Positions 1 to 6,331 of a stretch of 6,331 bases of DNA are shown one piece after another; position 1 is the stretch's first letter; the number at the start of each line of letters is the position of its first letter. This DNA is from Alphaproteobacteria bacterium (GTDB lineage Bacteria; Pseudomonadota; Alphaproteobacteria; SP197). The stretch spans positions 1-6,331 of the forward strand of contig JAJEBJ010000209.1 in NCBI GenBank assembly GCA_022822575.1. The letters run 5' to 3'. Both the position numbers and the translations under genes were made by a program. The notes beneath the pieces are model-generated. The model was not told the DNA's origin. It saw nothing but the letters and a program-made list of their open reading frames with translations, and searched no databases.

Positions 1-214
1 CGTCCGGATCTCGACGACGTCCTCCCGGTCCCGGCTTCCCAAGGTGAATCGCCTGCGGTTGCCGCAAGCGATCCAGACGAAAGGCAGGCGTCGACGTACT
101 GCTGCCGACCAGCTGACCCCGGCACTTGCGCCTCACACTCGGTCTGCTGTAAGCGTCCTTCTCCCGCGAGCATGCCTCCGATCGAAACGGCGTCCGGCGG
201 CGCTACCCTCTCCA
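1..214. other. Left-edge region with no supportable gene
   Basis: Two plus-strand frames are open through this stretch, but neither reads like a recognised protein. One is the in-frame upstream extension of the exporter that starts at 215; its translation is arginine- and proline-rich and has no membrane segment. The other is a Pro/Ala/Ser-rich frame that runs on into the exporter. A third frame closes at 45-47 after about 14 codons from the edge and could be the tail of an upstream gene, but it is too short to judge. I see no convincing -35/-10 pair or terminator. Confidence 0.5.
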
Positions 215-1426
215 ATGTTTCAACTCATCAAGAGAAACACCCGTTTCCGCGTGTTCGTGTTTGCGCAGTGCGTACTGAATGTCGCGGAGGCAGCATGCAA
301 TGTCGTCATTCCCCTGGTCGTTCTCGGCCTCACCGGATCTGCGACCCTGGTGTCGTTCGTGATCGTCCTGGAGATGGTGCCGTACTTCGTGTTTCACCTT
401 CCCTTCGGCGCTCTCCTCGACCGGCACGACCGCAAACGACTGATGGTCCTGGCCGACCTCGGCCGTGCCCTTCTTCTTGTCCTTGTCGTCGGCGTGCACT
501 TCCTGGACGGACCCGTTCTGACCGCCCTGTTTGCGGTTGCCGTACCCTTTGGAACCCTGTCGTCAATCTCGGACGCTGCGCGATCGGCGATGGTGCCGCA
601 GCTCGTCGAGAAGCCCGAGCTTGAAGGTGCTTACGGATGGACGGAGGCCACCGAGTCGGTTGCCTGGATTGTCGGACCCGCCGTCGCCGGCTTCACTGTG
701 GCGACCGTTGGTGCTGTTGAGGCGCTGTCGCTCGTATCCGCCTTGCTCGCCGCGTTCGCCCTCGCGATCCTGTTCGTGAGGATTGACGTCATGCTCCACG
801 CGTCCTCGCGCAAGAGCACCCTTCTGCTCGACATTCGCGAAGGCCTGACGTTTTTCCTGCGTCATGCGCGCCTGCGCGCCATGCAGTTGACCTGGACCGC
901 CTACGGCGCTGTCGGATACGGCGTTGTCATGGGGCTTGTCTACGTGGGCTCCGGTGGTGACGCCAGAGGTGCCCTTGCTGCATCCCTTGCCGTCTCGTCC
1001 TATGCCGCCGGTTCAGTCCTCGGAACGCTTTGCGCCGGCTATCTCAAGTTGCGGAGCGGGAACATCCCGGCCTGTTGCCTGATTGTATTTTCGGCCGGCG
1101 CGGTACTTGTTTCCCAGGGTGGCCTCTACTTCCTCATGTGTGGTGCCCTGCTCATTGGATTCGGCGAAGGATTCATGCTTGTGCTCTATCTCTCGGCCAG
1201 GGCGTGGCACACGCCCGACCACTTGATGGCGCGTGTCGTGAGTGCCTCCGCTTTGCTTGACAAGGGAGCGGCAATGTTGGCCGCACTGTGGATCGGGTTC
1301 TCGTTGAGCCTCGCTGGCGGCAGCGCCACGTTCCTGGTGATTGCAGGACTCGGCGTGACGCTGGCAATCCTCGCTGCAACATTTCGAGCGAAACTGGAAC
1401 GCCGAACCGATCCCCACGACGCTTGA
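215..1426 (+). CDS. MFS transporter, EntS/MFS_3-type exporter
   Basis: This is a 403-residue polytopic inner-membrane protein of the major facilitator superfamily, probably a proton-driven exporter of a small molecule. The reading shows about 12 hydrophobic segments. The loop after TM2 carries MFS motif A as GALLDRHDRKRLM (residues 65-77). A segment reading SDAARSAMVPQLV and then ESVAWIVGPAVAG is typical of the EntS/MFS_3 branch, where it lies between TM4 and TM5. The length matches the family's usual ~400 residues. The frame stays open upstream to a GTG at 44, but that would add 57 basic, low-complexity residues before TM1, so I chose the ATG at 215. No clear Shine-Dalgarno precedes either start, so the exact start is uncertain. 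The substrate cannot be read from sequence. Sampled lines of the gene are about 65-68% GC, much higher than the genes just downstream. It stands alone upstream of a low-GC block on the same strand. Confidence 0.9.
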   Translation: MFQLIKRNTRFRVFVFAQCVLNVAEAACNVVIPLVVLGLTGSATLVSFVIVLEMVPYFVFHLPFGALLDRHDRKRLMVLADLGRALLLVLVVGVHFLDGPVLTALFAVAVPFGTLSSISDAARSAMVPQLVEKPELEGAYGWTEATESVAWIVGPAVAGFTVATVGAVEALSLVSALLAAFALAILFVRIDVMLHASSRKSTLLLDIREGLTFFLRHARLRAMQLTWTAYGAVGYGVVMGLVYVGSGGDARGALAASLAVSSYAAGSVLGTLCAGYLKLRSGNIPACCLIVFSAGAVLVSQGGLYFLMCGALLIGFGEGFMLVLYLSARAWHTPDHLMARVVSASALLDKGAAMLAALWIGFSLSLAGGSATFLVIAGLGVTLAILAATFRAKLERRTDPHDA

Positions 1427-1508
1427 CAATACCGATCGCGAGACATGCGCGGACGAGAATGACGCAACCACGTCCTTTCCGTCGTCTGCACCCCGGACCT
1501 GTCAGATT

Positions 1509-1515
1509 GAAGGAG
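1509..1515 (+). promoter_or_regulatory. Strong ribosome binding site before ATG 1522
   Basis: GAAGGAG lies six bases upstream of an ATG at 1522. This is better than typical and shows that a real start existed here. The reading frame it opens runs without a stop into the GFA gene, but its first ~35 residues resemble a different family (see the next entry). Confidence 0.55.
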
Positions 1516-1521
1516 CCTTGC

Positions 1522-1653
1522 ATGGCAGGGCGTCAGGTCCTGCCGTACACAGTCGGACTTTCTTCAGTAGACTTGGAGAGGTCGGCCACAGCTTGGAGAA
1601 GCGGCGGACAGCGTGCCGGTCTCCGTCCGAATTGCATGATTGGAGAGATTCGA
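1522..1653 (+). pseudogene. Probable decayed N-terminus of a VOC/glyoxalase-fold gene
   Basis: From ATG 1522 the translation includes YTVGLSSVDLERS, then an AWRSG segment and GLRPNCMIGE. In VOC (glyoxalase/bleomycin-resistance/dioxygenase) proteins, the first beta-strand and helix commonly read like TvGvsDLERSlaFYrdgLGl, followed by a G-rich I-G-E-like strand. The match covers roughly the first 35-40 residues. After that the frame becomes the GFA protein, and the remaining ~80-100 residues of a VOC domain are missing. A small insertion around the GGQRAG residues would be needed to align it. I infer a deletion that left only the start of a VOC gene, fused in frame to its downstream neighbour. 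Alternatives are a genuine 44-residue extension of the GFA protein, or chance resemblance. Family similarity is from memory, so confidence is limited. Confidence 0.35.
1642..1647 (+). promoter_or_regulatory. Ribosome binding site deciding the GFA start
   Basis: GGAGAG sits six bases before ATG 1654. Starting there places the first zinc-binding cysteines at residues 11 and 13, which is usual for the family. An in-frame ATG at 1636 would add six residues but would have no comparable site at the right distance. Confidence 0.6.
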
Positions 1654-2076
1654 ATGAAACCGGATAGAACCACTGGTGGCGGATGTCTTTGTGGAAACAT
1701 TCGATACAGCATCGATGGGAACGTTGGTGAAGCGAACTACTGTCACTGTGCAGATTGTCGACGCGCAAATGGCAGTGCGTTCAATGTCGGTGTACGAGTT
1801 GAGAAATCAACGTTCAGTATTGACGGTCGTGCACTCTCCGCGTTCACAACGACTGGAGAAAGTGGTGGTGAGATTACACGATACTTTTGCAAGAATTGTG
1901 GATCACCTGTTTTCACGAGCTCATCCAGAAATGACAATGTAATACATGTGAAGGCGGGGTCATTCGACGACCCCGGTGTCGTTGTTGCCGGATATCAGAT
2001 TTGGACAGTGTCAGAAGTTCCTTGGGCGAGGGTGTCTTCGGAGATACCATCATTTTGCAGGAACAGGTCGGAGTGA
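1654..2076 (+). CDS. GFA-family (CENP-V/GFA domain) zinc-binding protein
   Basis: This 140-residue protein belongs to the family named after glutathione-dependent formaldehyde-activating enzyme (Gfa). All the zinc-ligand cysteines of the fold are visible: GGGCLCG (C11, C13), YCHCADCRRA (C30, C32, C35) and YFCKNCGSPVF (C79, C82). The C-terminal part contains IHVKAGSFDD and IWTVSEVPWA, which match the usual family ending, so the protein looks full length and intact. It is probably cytoplasmic. Most members have no proven reaction; formaldehyde-glutathione condensation is established only for a few, and I do not assign it here. Sampled lines are about 48% GC with AT-rich third positions, unlike the exporter upstream, which suggests a different origin. 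The frame is open upstream to ATG 1522, so a longer protein fused to a VOC-like remnant is possible. No terminator separates it from the spacer downstream. Confidence 0.93.
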   Translation: MKPDRTTGGGCLCGNIRYSIDGNVGEANYCHCADCRRANGSAFNVGVRVEKSTFSIDGRALSAFTTTGESGGEITRYFCKNCGSPVFTSSSRNDNVIHVKAGSFDDPGVVVAGYQIWTVSEVPWARVSSEIPSFCRNRSE

Positions 2077-2342
2077 GGACGGCGAGCCAGGCGATGTGGG
2101 AGATGAACTGTGATGACTCTGTCCGGCGAGGCTGGGAGCTTGGTAGCCGAGATCGGGATGCTTCTGCTTCATGTCTCACGATCACTCTGTTCCTGGATCG
2201 CGGAAAGGACGTGCTCCTGGTCCAGGCGGCATTATGCTGCATTGCGGATCTATCGGCCGGACCGTGTGCTCAACGGCGCCGGGCCTGATGGCCGATGTTC
2301 CGAGCTGTCGTGTGGATGGAGAGCGCTGTGACGGTGCCTCCA

Positions 2343-2374
2343 GCTCTCCTTGAGGATGTAGAGGACCTCAGAGC
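2343..2374 (+). promoter_or_regulatory. Imperfect inverted repeat upstream of the lactonase-like gene
   Basis: GCTC (2343-2346) and TGAGG (2351-2355) pair with CCTCA (2366-2370) and GAGC (2371-2374), with a four-base bulge and a ten-base loop. It lies 35 bases before the ribosome binding site of the next gene. It could be a leader hairpin or a regulator-binding site. There is no T-tract, so it is unlikely to be an intrinsic terminator. It may be incidental. Confidence 0.25.
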
Positions 2375-2409
2375 CCAGTTCCGATATGGCGCAAAGACAC
2401 ACAGTTGTA

Positions 2410-2417
2410 GGAAGGAG
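2410..2417 (+). promoter_or_regulatory. Strong ribosome binding site for the lactonase-like gene
   Basis: GGAAGGAG lies eight bases before ATG 2426. It fixes the true start upstream of the in-frame TGA and shows that codons 1-33 were translated, so the open frame beginning after the TGA is not a complete gene by itself. Confidence 0.75.
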
Positions 2418-2425
2418 TCGGTTAC

Positions 2426-3187
2426 ATGAGAATGCACATTCTGTCCGGAGGACGACTGCGGATGTTGAAGCACATCTATCTGCCAGATGCGGCGCCGGAA
2501 GAAGCCGTGGACCTGCCGGTTGCCTGATTCCTGTTTCGACATCCGCAGGGCAATGTGCTGTTCGATACCGGCTGGCACACAACGGTCGCCGAAAATCCTG
2601 AAGAGAGATGGGGAAATCTCGCTCGTTCAGTCGTTCCGATCATGGGAGGCGAGGAAAATGTTGTGAACGAGCTTTCCCGGATAAACCTGACACCCGCGGA
2701 TATAGATGTCGTCGTGAATTCCCATCAGCATTGCGATCATTGTGGTTGCAACGAATTCTTCGTCCAGGCGACAGTCTATGTTCATGAGGACGAGTTCGAG
2801 CAGGCGCGGCGCCCGGGCATGGAGAAAATGGGATGCTTCAGCGCCGATTGGGAGCATTCGATGTCAATGATCGAAATCGCCGGGGAAGTGGATCTCTTCG
2901 ATGATGGTCGCATCGTGCTTCTGCCACTTCCAGGGCATACGCCAGGACTGACTGGCGTGCTCGCTTGCCTGCCTGCCAGCGGCGCATACCTGCTGGCGTC
3001 AGACGCGGCGGCACTCAGGGAGCATCTGGATCGGGAAATCATTCCAAAGAACACCTGGAACCGGGACGTGCATACGACGTCCCAGGCCGAAATCAAGCGG
3101 ATAGAAAAATCCGGAGCGGTAGTAGTATGTGGCCATGACCTTTCGCAATGGTCGGCCTTTCGAACGGCAGAGGAATACTACGACTAG
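2426..3187 (+). pseudogene. N-acyl-homoserine-lactonase-like metallo-beta-lactamase, interrupted by TGA at codon 34
   Basis: This metallo-beta-lactamase-fold hydrolase most resembles the N-acyl homoserine lactonase group, which opens quorum-sensing lactones. Counting the stop as residue 34, the metal ligands are all present: HQHCDH (H100, H102, D104, H105), H171 in LPLPGHTPG, D193 in LLASDAA and H237 in VVCGHD. The usual N-terminal strand and FDTG motif are also there (residues 43-49). The full span of 253 codons matches the family's ~250-260 residues. The TGA at 2525-2527 falls inside the conserved stretch DLPVA-stop-FLFRHPQGN. The frame is the same on both sides, so this is a single-base nonsense change and not a frameshift. 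A start after the stop would lack the first beta-strands and has no ribosome binding site. The simplest reading is a young pseudogene; a sequencing error or stop readthrough is possible. Sampled lines are about 52% GC. It converges on the DHA2 exporter. The exact substrate is inference only. Confidence 0.85.
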
Positions 3188-3451
3188 AATTTGGAGCTAA
3201 ATGCCGGGACAGGACGTTCATCGTGCGGGCCCGGCCCTCCTCGAAATGGTTGGGCTCAGGCTGTCCACCCCGTGTCCGCCTGTTTCGAACGCTCCTCCCG
3301 CTCAATCTGTTCCGATAGCCGAAGGCGTCCTGAGCCTGCATGGTCGCACCGGAATCGAAGGTGTGGAGAAGGGCGTGCGGGATGCCCCACCGCCAGGACC
3401 TCACAAAGTGACAGCCCATGGCATGCTGACGCTCAATCCATTCGGTCTGTG
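3188..3451. other. Spacer between convergent genes
   Basis: This 264-base stretch lies between the ends of the lactonase-like gene and the DHA2 exporter. It contains GC-rich self-complementary runs such as GGGCCCGGCCC near 3227, and a long-range 8-base complement (GGCTCAGG near 3253 and CCTGAGCC near 3329). There is no hairpin followed by a T-run, so I cannot call an intrinsic terminator for either gene. Open frames here are not protein-like. Confidence 0.45.
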
Positions 3452-5167
3452 CTACGGCTGCTGTTCCCCGTCCGTGTCGATCGTGTCGCCGGATGCAGGC
3501 TCCGGGCGAACGGGAACGCGAAAGAAGAAAGCGAAGACCAAGGACAGGGCTGCGGTGATGGAAGCAGCCACAAAAACGACGTCGAGCGCTTCCCATAGTG
3601 CGACGCCAAGGGAGTCCAGCAACTCCTGCGCCAGCGCCTCGCCGTCGGCGCCGGACATTGCCAGGTCTGACGTCAATCTGTCCGCCGTGGCGGGATCTAC
3701 CAGGGCCCGGGGATCGTTCTGCAATTCTTCGAACTGGCCGATGGCAAGCGCGGCCTTCACGGAGTGAGGTACGACCTCCTCCAGGCTCGAAGAGAATCGC
3801 GAAGCGAGCACGACGCCCAGTATCGCCAAGCCTACCACTCCGCCGACCGACCGGTAGAACTGCAAGGCCGACGTCGCCACTCCCACGATGGCGAACGGAA
3901 CATGATTCTGCACGCCGATGGAAAGCGTCACCACAATGCCACCAAACCCAATTCCTGCGATCACAATGCAGGCCAGGCTCAGCACAACGCCGCTCGTGGC
4001 GTCCAGCGTGGAGAGAAGGAACATTCCCATTGTCATGAGCCCCGTACAGATCACTGCCTGAATCCGATACAAGCCGGTGGTTCTGGAAAGGACTTGTCCC
4101 GTCACGATCCCGCCCACAACCATGCCCAACAGCATCGGGGCGAGAAGAGCGCCGCTTTGCGTAGCCGAGAATCCAAATGCAACCTGGAACAACAGGGGAA
4201 GGAACAAGACGCTTCCATACAGACCGAAGCTGAGCAGCAACATGATGACGACGGATAGACTGAACACGGGATCCGCATAGAGCGAGAGGGGCACAATCGG
4301 AGACCTGGCCCGGGCTTCGATGGCAATGAAAGCCCCGCTCATAGCCAGTGAAAACAGCAACATGCCGAGGATGAGGGGCGATCCCCATTCGTACTGTACT
4401 CCTCCTGAGGACAGGGCGATCAACAGGGACGCGACGGCCAGCACGAGCGCGATCATGCCGATCAGATCGAGATCGCGATTCTCGGCACGGGAGACCGGCT
4501 TCGGAAATACCTTCGCAGTCAACAGAAGTACCGGAATGGCGGCCAGACCGATTACCAGGAACACCCATTGCCACGACAGCGCATCGGCAAAAAAGCCGCC
4601 GAGCACTGGCCCGACCACGAAGGACGCACCGTATACGGCGCTCAAGAGCCCATGAGATTTACCCCGTTCCGTCGGCGGAAAGAGGTCCGCGACGGATACG
4701 TAGCAGCAGGTCATGATGGTGCCTCCGCCGACGCCCTGCACCGCGCGGTAAACCACGACCTGAGTCATCGATTCACTGAAGCCCAGAAGGAACGAGCCGA
4801 TGGCAAAGATCGACAGGCCCAGCAACAGAAGCAACCGGCGCCCATAAATGTCGCTCAACCTGCCAACGATCGGGAAAGCCAGCGTGACTGCGACCAGGTA
4901 CGAGGTTGCAGCCCAGGTGTAGCGGTCGAAGCCGCCCAGATCGGCGATGATGAGGGGCATGGTCGTGGCGACCACGGTCTGGCTCAGAGCGCCCAGAAAC
5001 ATCGCCAGCACCACGCAGGTCATCGATGCCATCGCCTGTCGCTTCGGCGGTGGCGCGAAGCCGTCCTCGTCCTTGAGACCGTTGTCGTTCGGGCTGCCCT
5101 CCTGGGTACGCATGTTCGTGTTGGAACTGATGCGCTGCCTCCGTGCGCTCCGTTCTGTTCCGCTCAT
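3452..5167 (-). CDS. MFS multidrug exporter, DHA2 family (EmrB/QacA type)
   Basis: This 571-residue inner-membrane drug:proton antiporter fits the 14-helix DHA2 group. Visible landmarks from the chosen start are the TM1 motif LSQTVVATTMPLI (about 61-73), motif A GRLSDIYGRR (102-111), motif B RAVQGVGGG (141-149) and motif C VGPVLGG (185-191). Further hydrophobic segments run to about residue 550, ahead of a short hydrophilic tail. The large soluble loop near the C-terminal end, with EEVVPHSVKAAL and a following acidic helical stretch, is common in this group. I chose ATG 5167, which has a weak purine run upstream; ATG 5113 (553 residues) is equally possible, and a TTG at 5200 is less likely. 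No membrane-fusion partner (EmrA-like) or regulator is adjacent, so it may act alone in the inner membrane or with an unlinked partner. Sampled GC is about 63%, like the other exporter. The substrate is unknown; export of toxic hydrophobic compounds is inferred from the family. Confidence 0.95.
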   Translation of the reverse strand: MSGTERSARRQRISSNTNMRTQEGSPNDNGLKDEDGFAPPPKRQAMASMTCVVLAMFLGALSQTVVATTMPLIIADLGGFDRYTWAATSYLVAVTLAFPIVGRLSDIYGRRLLLLLGLSIFAIGSFLLGFSESMTQVVVYRAVQGVGGGTIMTCCYVSVADLFPPTERGKSHGLLSAVYGASFVVGPVLGGFFADALSWQWVFLVIGLAAIPVLLLTAKVFPKPVSRAENRDLDLIGMIALVLAVASLLIALSSGGVQYEWGSPLILGMLLFSLAMSGAFIAIEARARSPIVPLSLYADPVFSLSVVIMLLLSFGLYGSVLFLPLLFQVAFGFSATQSGALLAPMLLGMVVGGIVTGQVLSRTTGLYRIQAVICTGLMTMGMFLLSTLDATSGVVLSLACIVIAGIGFGGIVVTLSIGVQNHVPFAIVGVATSALQFYRSVGGVVGLAILGVVLASRFSSSLEEVVPHSVKAALAIGQFEELQNDPRALVDPATADRLTSDLAMSGADGEALAQELLDSLGVALWEALDVVFVAASITAALSLVFAFFFRVPVRPEPASGDTIDTDGEQQP

Positions 5168-5230
5168 TGCCAGTTGACGTCCCTGAGGCTCATCCCGCAA
5201 GTGGAGCCTTCAGATTTCCATTCTGGACTG

Positions 5231-5236
5231 AGTATA
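5231..5236 (-). promoter_or_regulatory. Possible -10 box for the DHA2 exporter
   Basis: The minus strand reads TATACT here, one base from the sigma-70 consensus, about 64 bases upstream of ATG 5167. The -35 region at the expected distance is poor (CGCCGA). A TTGAGA lies 23 bases upstream, which is too far for a normal spacer. It might be an activator-dependent promoter or chance. Confidence 0.25.
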
Positions 5237-5402
5237 CCGGGAACGAATGCCCATCGGCGTCTCAATTCGGAGCAGGCCAAGGGATCGCCTGTTTCTGCCT
5301 TTCTGTGGAGGTGGCTGGATGCAAATATCACTCAACAGGGCCGTGACCGGCTTCGTCATCGACTCCCTCCAGTGAGGGTCAGAAGCCCCTCATCGAAGGC
5401 CG

Positions 5403-5419
5403 GCGGGTTCGATCCCCGC
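5403..5419 (+). other. Orphan tRNA-like T-arm
   Basis: GCGGG and CCCGC form a perfect five-base stem closing the seven-base loop TTCGATC. This fits the TpsiC-loop pattern of tRNA genes, including the G53-C61 closing pair. AAGGCC just upstream resembles a tRNA variable region with one extra base. I could not find matching anticodon, D-arm or acceptor strands, and no CCA follows, so this is not a functional tRNA. It could be the 3' remnant of a tRNA gene or an integration (att) scar, or a coincidence. Confidence 0.3.
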
Positions 5420-5538
5420 TCGGCAAGGGCGCGGCATGCCAGTCGGAAGTACGCATTGCATGTGGTGCGGCAACGCACATGGTGAAGCATACGCGGCAGG
5501 TGGCGAAGCGACGGTATCGAGCCGTGAAATGGCGGTAT

Positions 5539-6331
5539 TCAAGGCGCGGACCGCGAGTAGCGGCGACCGTTCAACTGTTCCCCAATGAACGTCGATCGCA
5601 CGAAGTACTTGTAGGTTACCAGGATGAGTCCGGTTGCCATGATGACGACCAGCGCGACCTTGATGATCCCCGGCACCGGCACATTCGCGAGAAGGAGGGG
5701 CAGCAAGATGACGAACGGCACGTGGACGATGTAGATCCAGTAGGAGGCGTCCGCCATGTAGCGCCAACGGGGGCTCGGATGGTTCATGTAGCGAAGGAAC
5801 AATCCGAACAGGCCATAGGCCAGGCACCACATGGACAGCGACAGGAAAGCCACCGCCCCCAGATGAAGGCCCCCCGAAGTCCCGGTGCAGGTCCTGCCCG
5901 GATCGGGGTCACAGCCGATTTCGAAGAAGGCGAGGTAGCCGGCAGAGAACACAATTCCAGCTGAAAGAAAGCTCCATGCAGGGCGCTTGAAGCCTTCCAA
6001 CACGGCACGGCGGTGGAAAACCAGCCAACCGAATGCGAAGAAAAGGCCGAATAGTCCCAGCAGGCGCAGGGGCGGGAGCGGGCCTGCGTAGTAGTCGATC
6101 GCCCACGACTGCATCGGGAACAGTATGAAGCCCGTCAGCAGCGCCAGCACCCCGATGCCTCCCCGGTGCACCGCATTCTCGAAGAGGTCAAGCAAGCGTG
6201 CTCGCGTGTCCGCAGGGATGCGGCGCGCGAGCACGTTCAGTGCGCCGGCGACCGCGTAAAGGATCATCAGGTGGTAGAGAAACCACAGATGCATGAACAT
6301 GTAGCGCCATGCGCTGGGCGAGGTGATCTCC
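5539..6331 (-). CDS. Membrane acyltransferase (Acyltransferase_3, OpgC-like), 5' end outside the window
   Basis: This is the C-terminal ~263 residues of a polytopic inner-membrane acyltransferase of the Acyltransferase_3 family. Members such as OpgC/MdoC and OafA transfer acyl groups, for example succinyl or acetyl, to periplasmic or surface glycans. The frame stays open to the right edge, reading ITSPSAWRYMFMHLWFLYHL; HLWFL is a characteristic family motif. About seven hydrophobic segments follow. The last ones include ADASYWIYIVHVPFVILLPL, matching the conserved final S-Y-W-I-Y-x-x-H-x-P block. A loop with two cysteines (FEIGCDPDPGRTC) is probably periplasmic. Family proteins are usually about 380-400 residues, so roughly the first third is missing. 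An ATG at 6300 lies inside the conserved motif and is not the real start. The acceptor and acyl donor cannot be determined from this part. It points the same way as the exporter downstream, with a long spacer, so a shared transcript is uncertain. Confidence 0.9.
   Translation of the reverse strand, partial: EITSPSAWRYMFMHLWFLYHLMILYAVAGALNVLARRIPADTRARLLDLFENAVHRGGIGVLALLTGFILFPMQSWAIDYYAGPLPPLRLLGLFGLFFAFGWLVFHRRAVLEGFKRPAWSFLSAGIVFSAGYLAFFEIGCDPDPGRTCTGTSGGLHLGAVAFLSLSMWCLAYGLFGLFLRYMNHPSPRWRYMADASYWIYIVHVPFVILLPLLLANVPVPGIIKVALVVIMATGLILVTYKYFVRSTFIGEQLNGRRYSRSAP

Larger units (their letters stand above)
2077..2425. other. 349-base spacer with no supportable gene
   Basis: Short open frames exist on both strands, but they are Arg/Ser/Cys-rich, lack start sites with ribosome binding sequences and match nothing I recognise. 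The only structure I see is an imperfect hairpin close to the next gene (separate entry). The stretch is long for a spacer between two same-strand genes and may be the scar of a lost gene. Confidence 0.5.
5168..5538. other. Spacer upstream of the DHA2 exporter
   Basis: These ~370 bases lie between the start of the exporter and the end of the acyltransferase, both on the minus strand. They hold a possible exporter promoter element, a short hairpin (CCCTC 5365-5369 with GAGGG 5374-5378) and a tRNA-like T-arm. No gene is supportable; a plus-strand open frame of about 50 codons from ATG near 5435 overlaps the acyltransferase end and looks like noise. Confidence 0.5.

Noticed and set aside
44..214. 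Upstream extension of the first exporter to GTG 44
   Set aside because: The extra 57 residues are basic and low complexity, with no family counterpart before TM1.
1423..1451. Perfect TTGACA (-35-like) overlapping the stop of the first exporter
   Set aside because: The sequence 16-18 bases downstream is GC-rich and not a -10 box; the nearest AT-containing candidate (GAGAAT at 1455) is 26 bases away.
2110..2331. Plus-strand open frame of 73 codons in the spacer
   Set aside because: No ribosome binding site, Arg/Ser/Cys-rich composition and no recognisable motif.
2555..3187. Lactonase-like gene as a shorter intact gene starting at GTG 2555
   Set aside because: It would lose the first beta-strands and has no ribosome binding site, while a strong one precedes ATG 2426 in the same frame.
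3093..4574. Long minus-strand open frame of 493 codons
   Set aside because: It overlaps the DHA2 exporter in another frame of the same strand; its Arg/Gly/His-rich translation is a typical shadow of a GC-rich gene.
5361..5380. Hairpin CCCTC-CAGT-GAGGG as an intrinsic terminator of the acyltransferase
   Set aside because: It has only five pairs, no T-tract on either strand, and lies about 160 bases beyond the gene's stop.
4568..5485. Plus-strand open frame of 305 codons opposite the DHA2 gene
   Set aside because: Antisense shadow rich in Gln, Arg and His with no domain; the DHA2 motifs on the other strand are unambiguous.

Overview
The window looks like a chromosomal accessory segment from a GC-rich Gram-negative bacterium, most likely a member of the Pseudomonadota. 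This is inferred from the GC-rich coding style of most genes, the protein families present and the Shine-Dalgarno sites. No species-level marker is present.

Layout, left to right. Bases 1-214 hold no gene I can support. A plus-strand MFS exporter of the EntS/MFS_3 type follows (215-1426). The next ~225 bases contain what looks like the decayed start of a VOC/glyoxalase-fold gene (about 1522-1653), which still has a good ribosome binding site. A small zinc-binding GFA-family protein (1654-2076) comes next, then about 350 bases without a supportable gene. After that is an N-acyl-homoserine-lactonase-like metallo-beta-lactamase gene (2426-3187) interrupted by one in-frame TGA at codon 34. On the minus strand, converging on it, is a DHA2-type (EmrB/QacA) multidrug exporter (3452-5167). 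A ~370-base spacer carries a perfect tRNA-like T-arm (5403-5419). The 3' part of a membrane acyltransferase (Acyltransferase_3/OpgC-like, 5539 to the right edge, minus strand) ends the window.

How the parts fit. The plus-strand block (exporter, VOC remnant, GFA protein, lactonase-like hydrolase) has the flavour of a small detoxification or signal-degradation island under decay. By hand counts, sampled lines of GFA are about 48% GC and of the lactonase-like gene about 52%, against roughly 63-68% in the two exporters, so the middle block probably has a different origin. No regulator, transposase, integrase or CRISPR array is visible. I see no clear new multi-gene system. The points most worth checking are the TGA inside an otherwise intact metallohydrolase, the VOC remnant joined in frame to the GFA gene, and the orphan T-arm.
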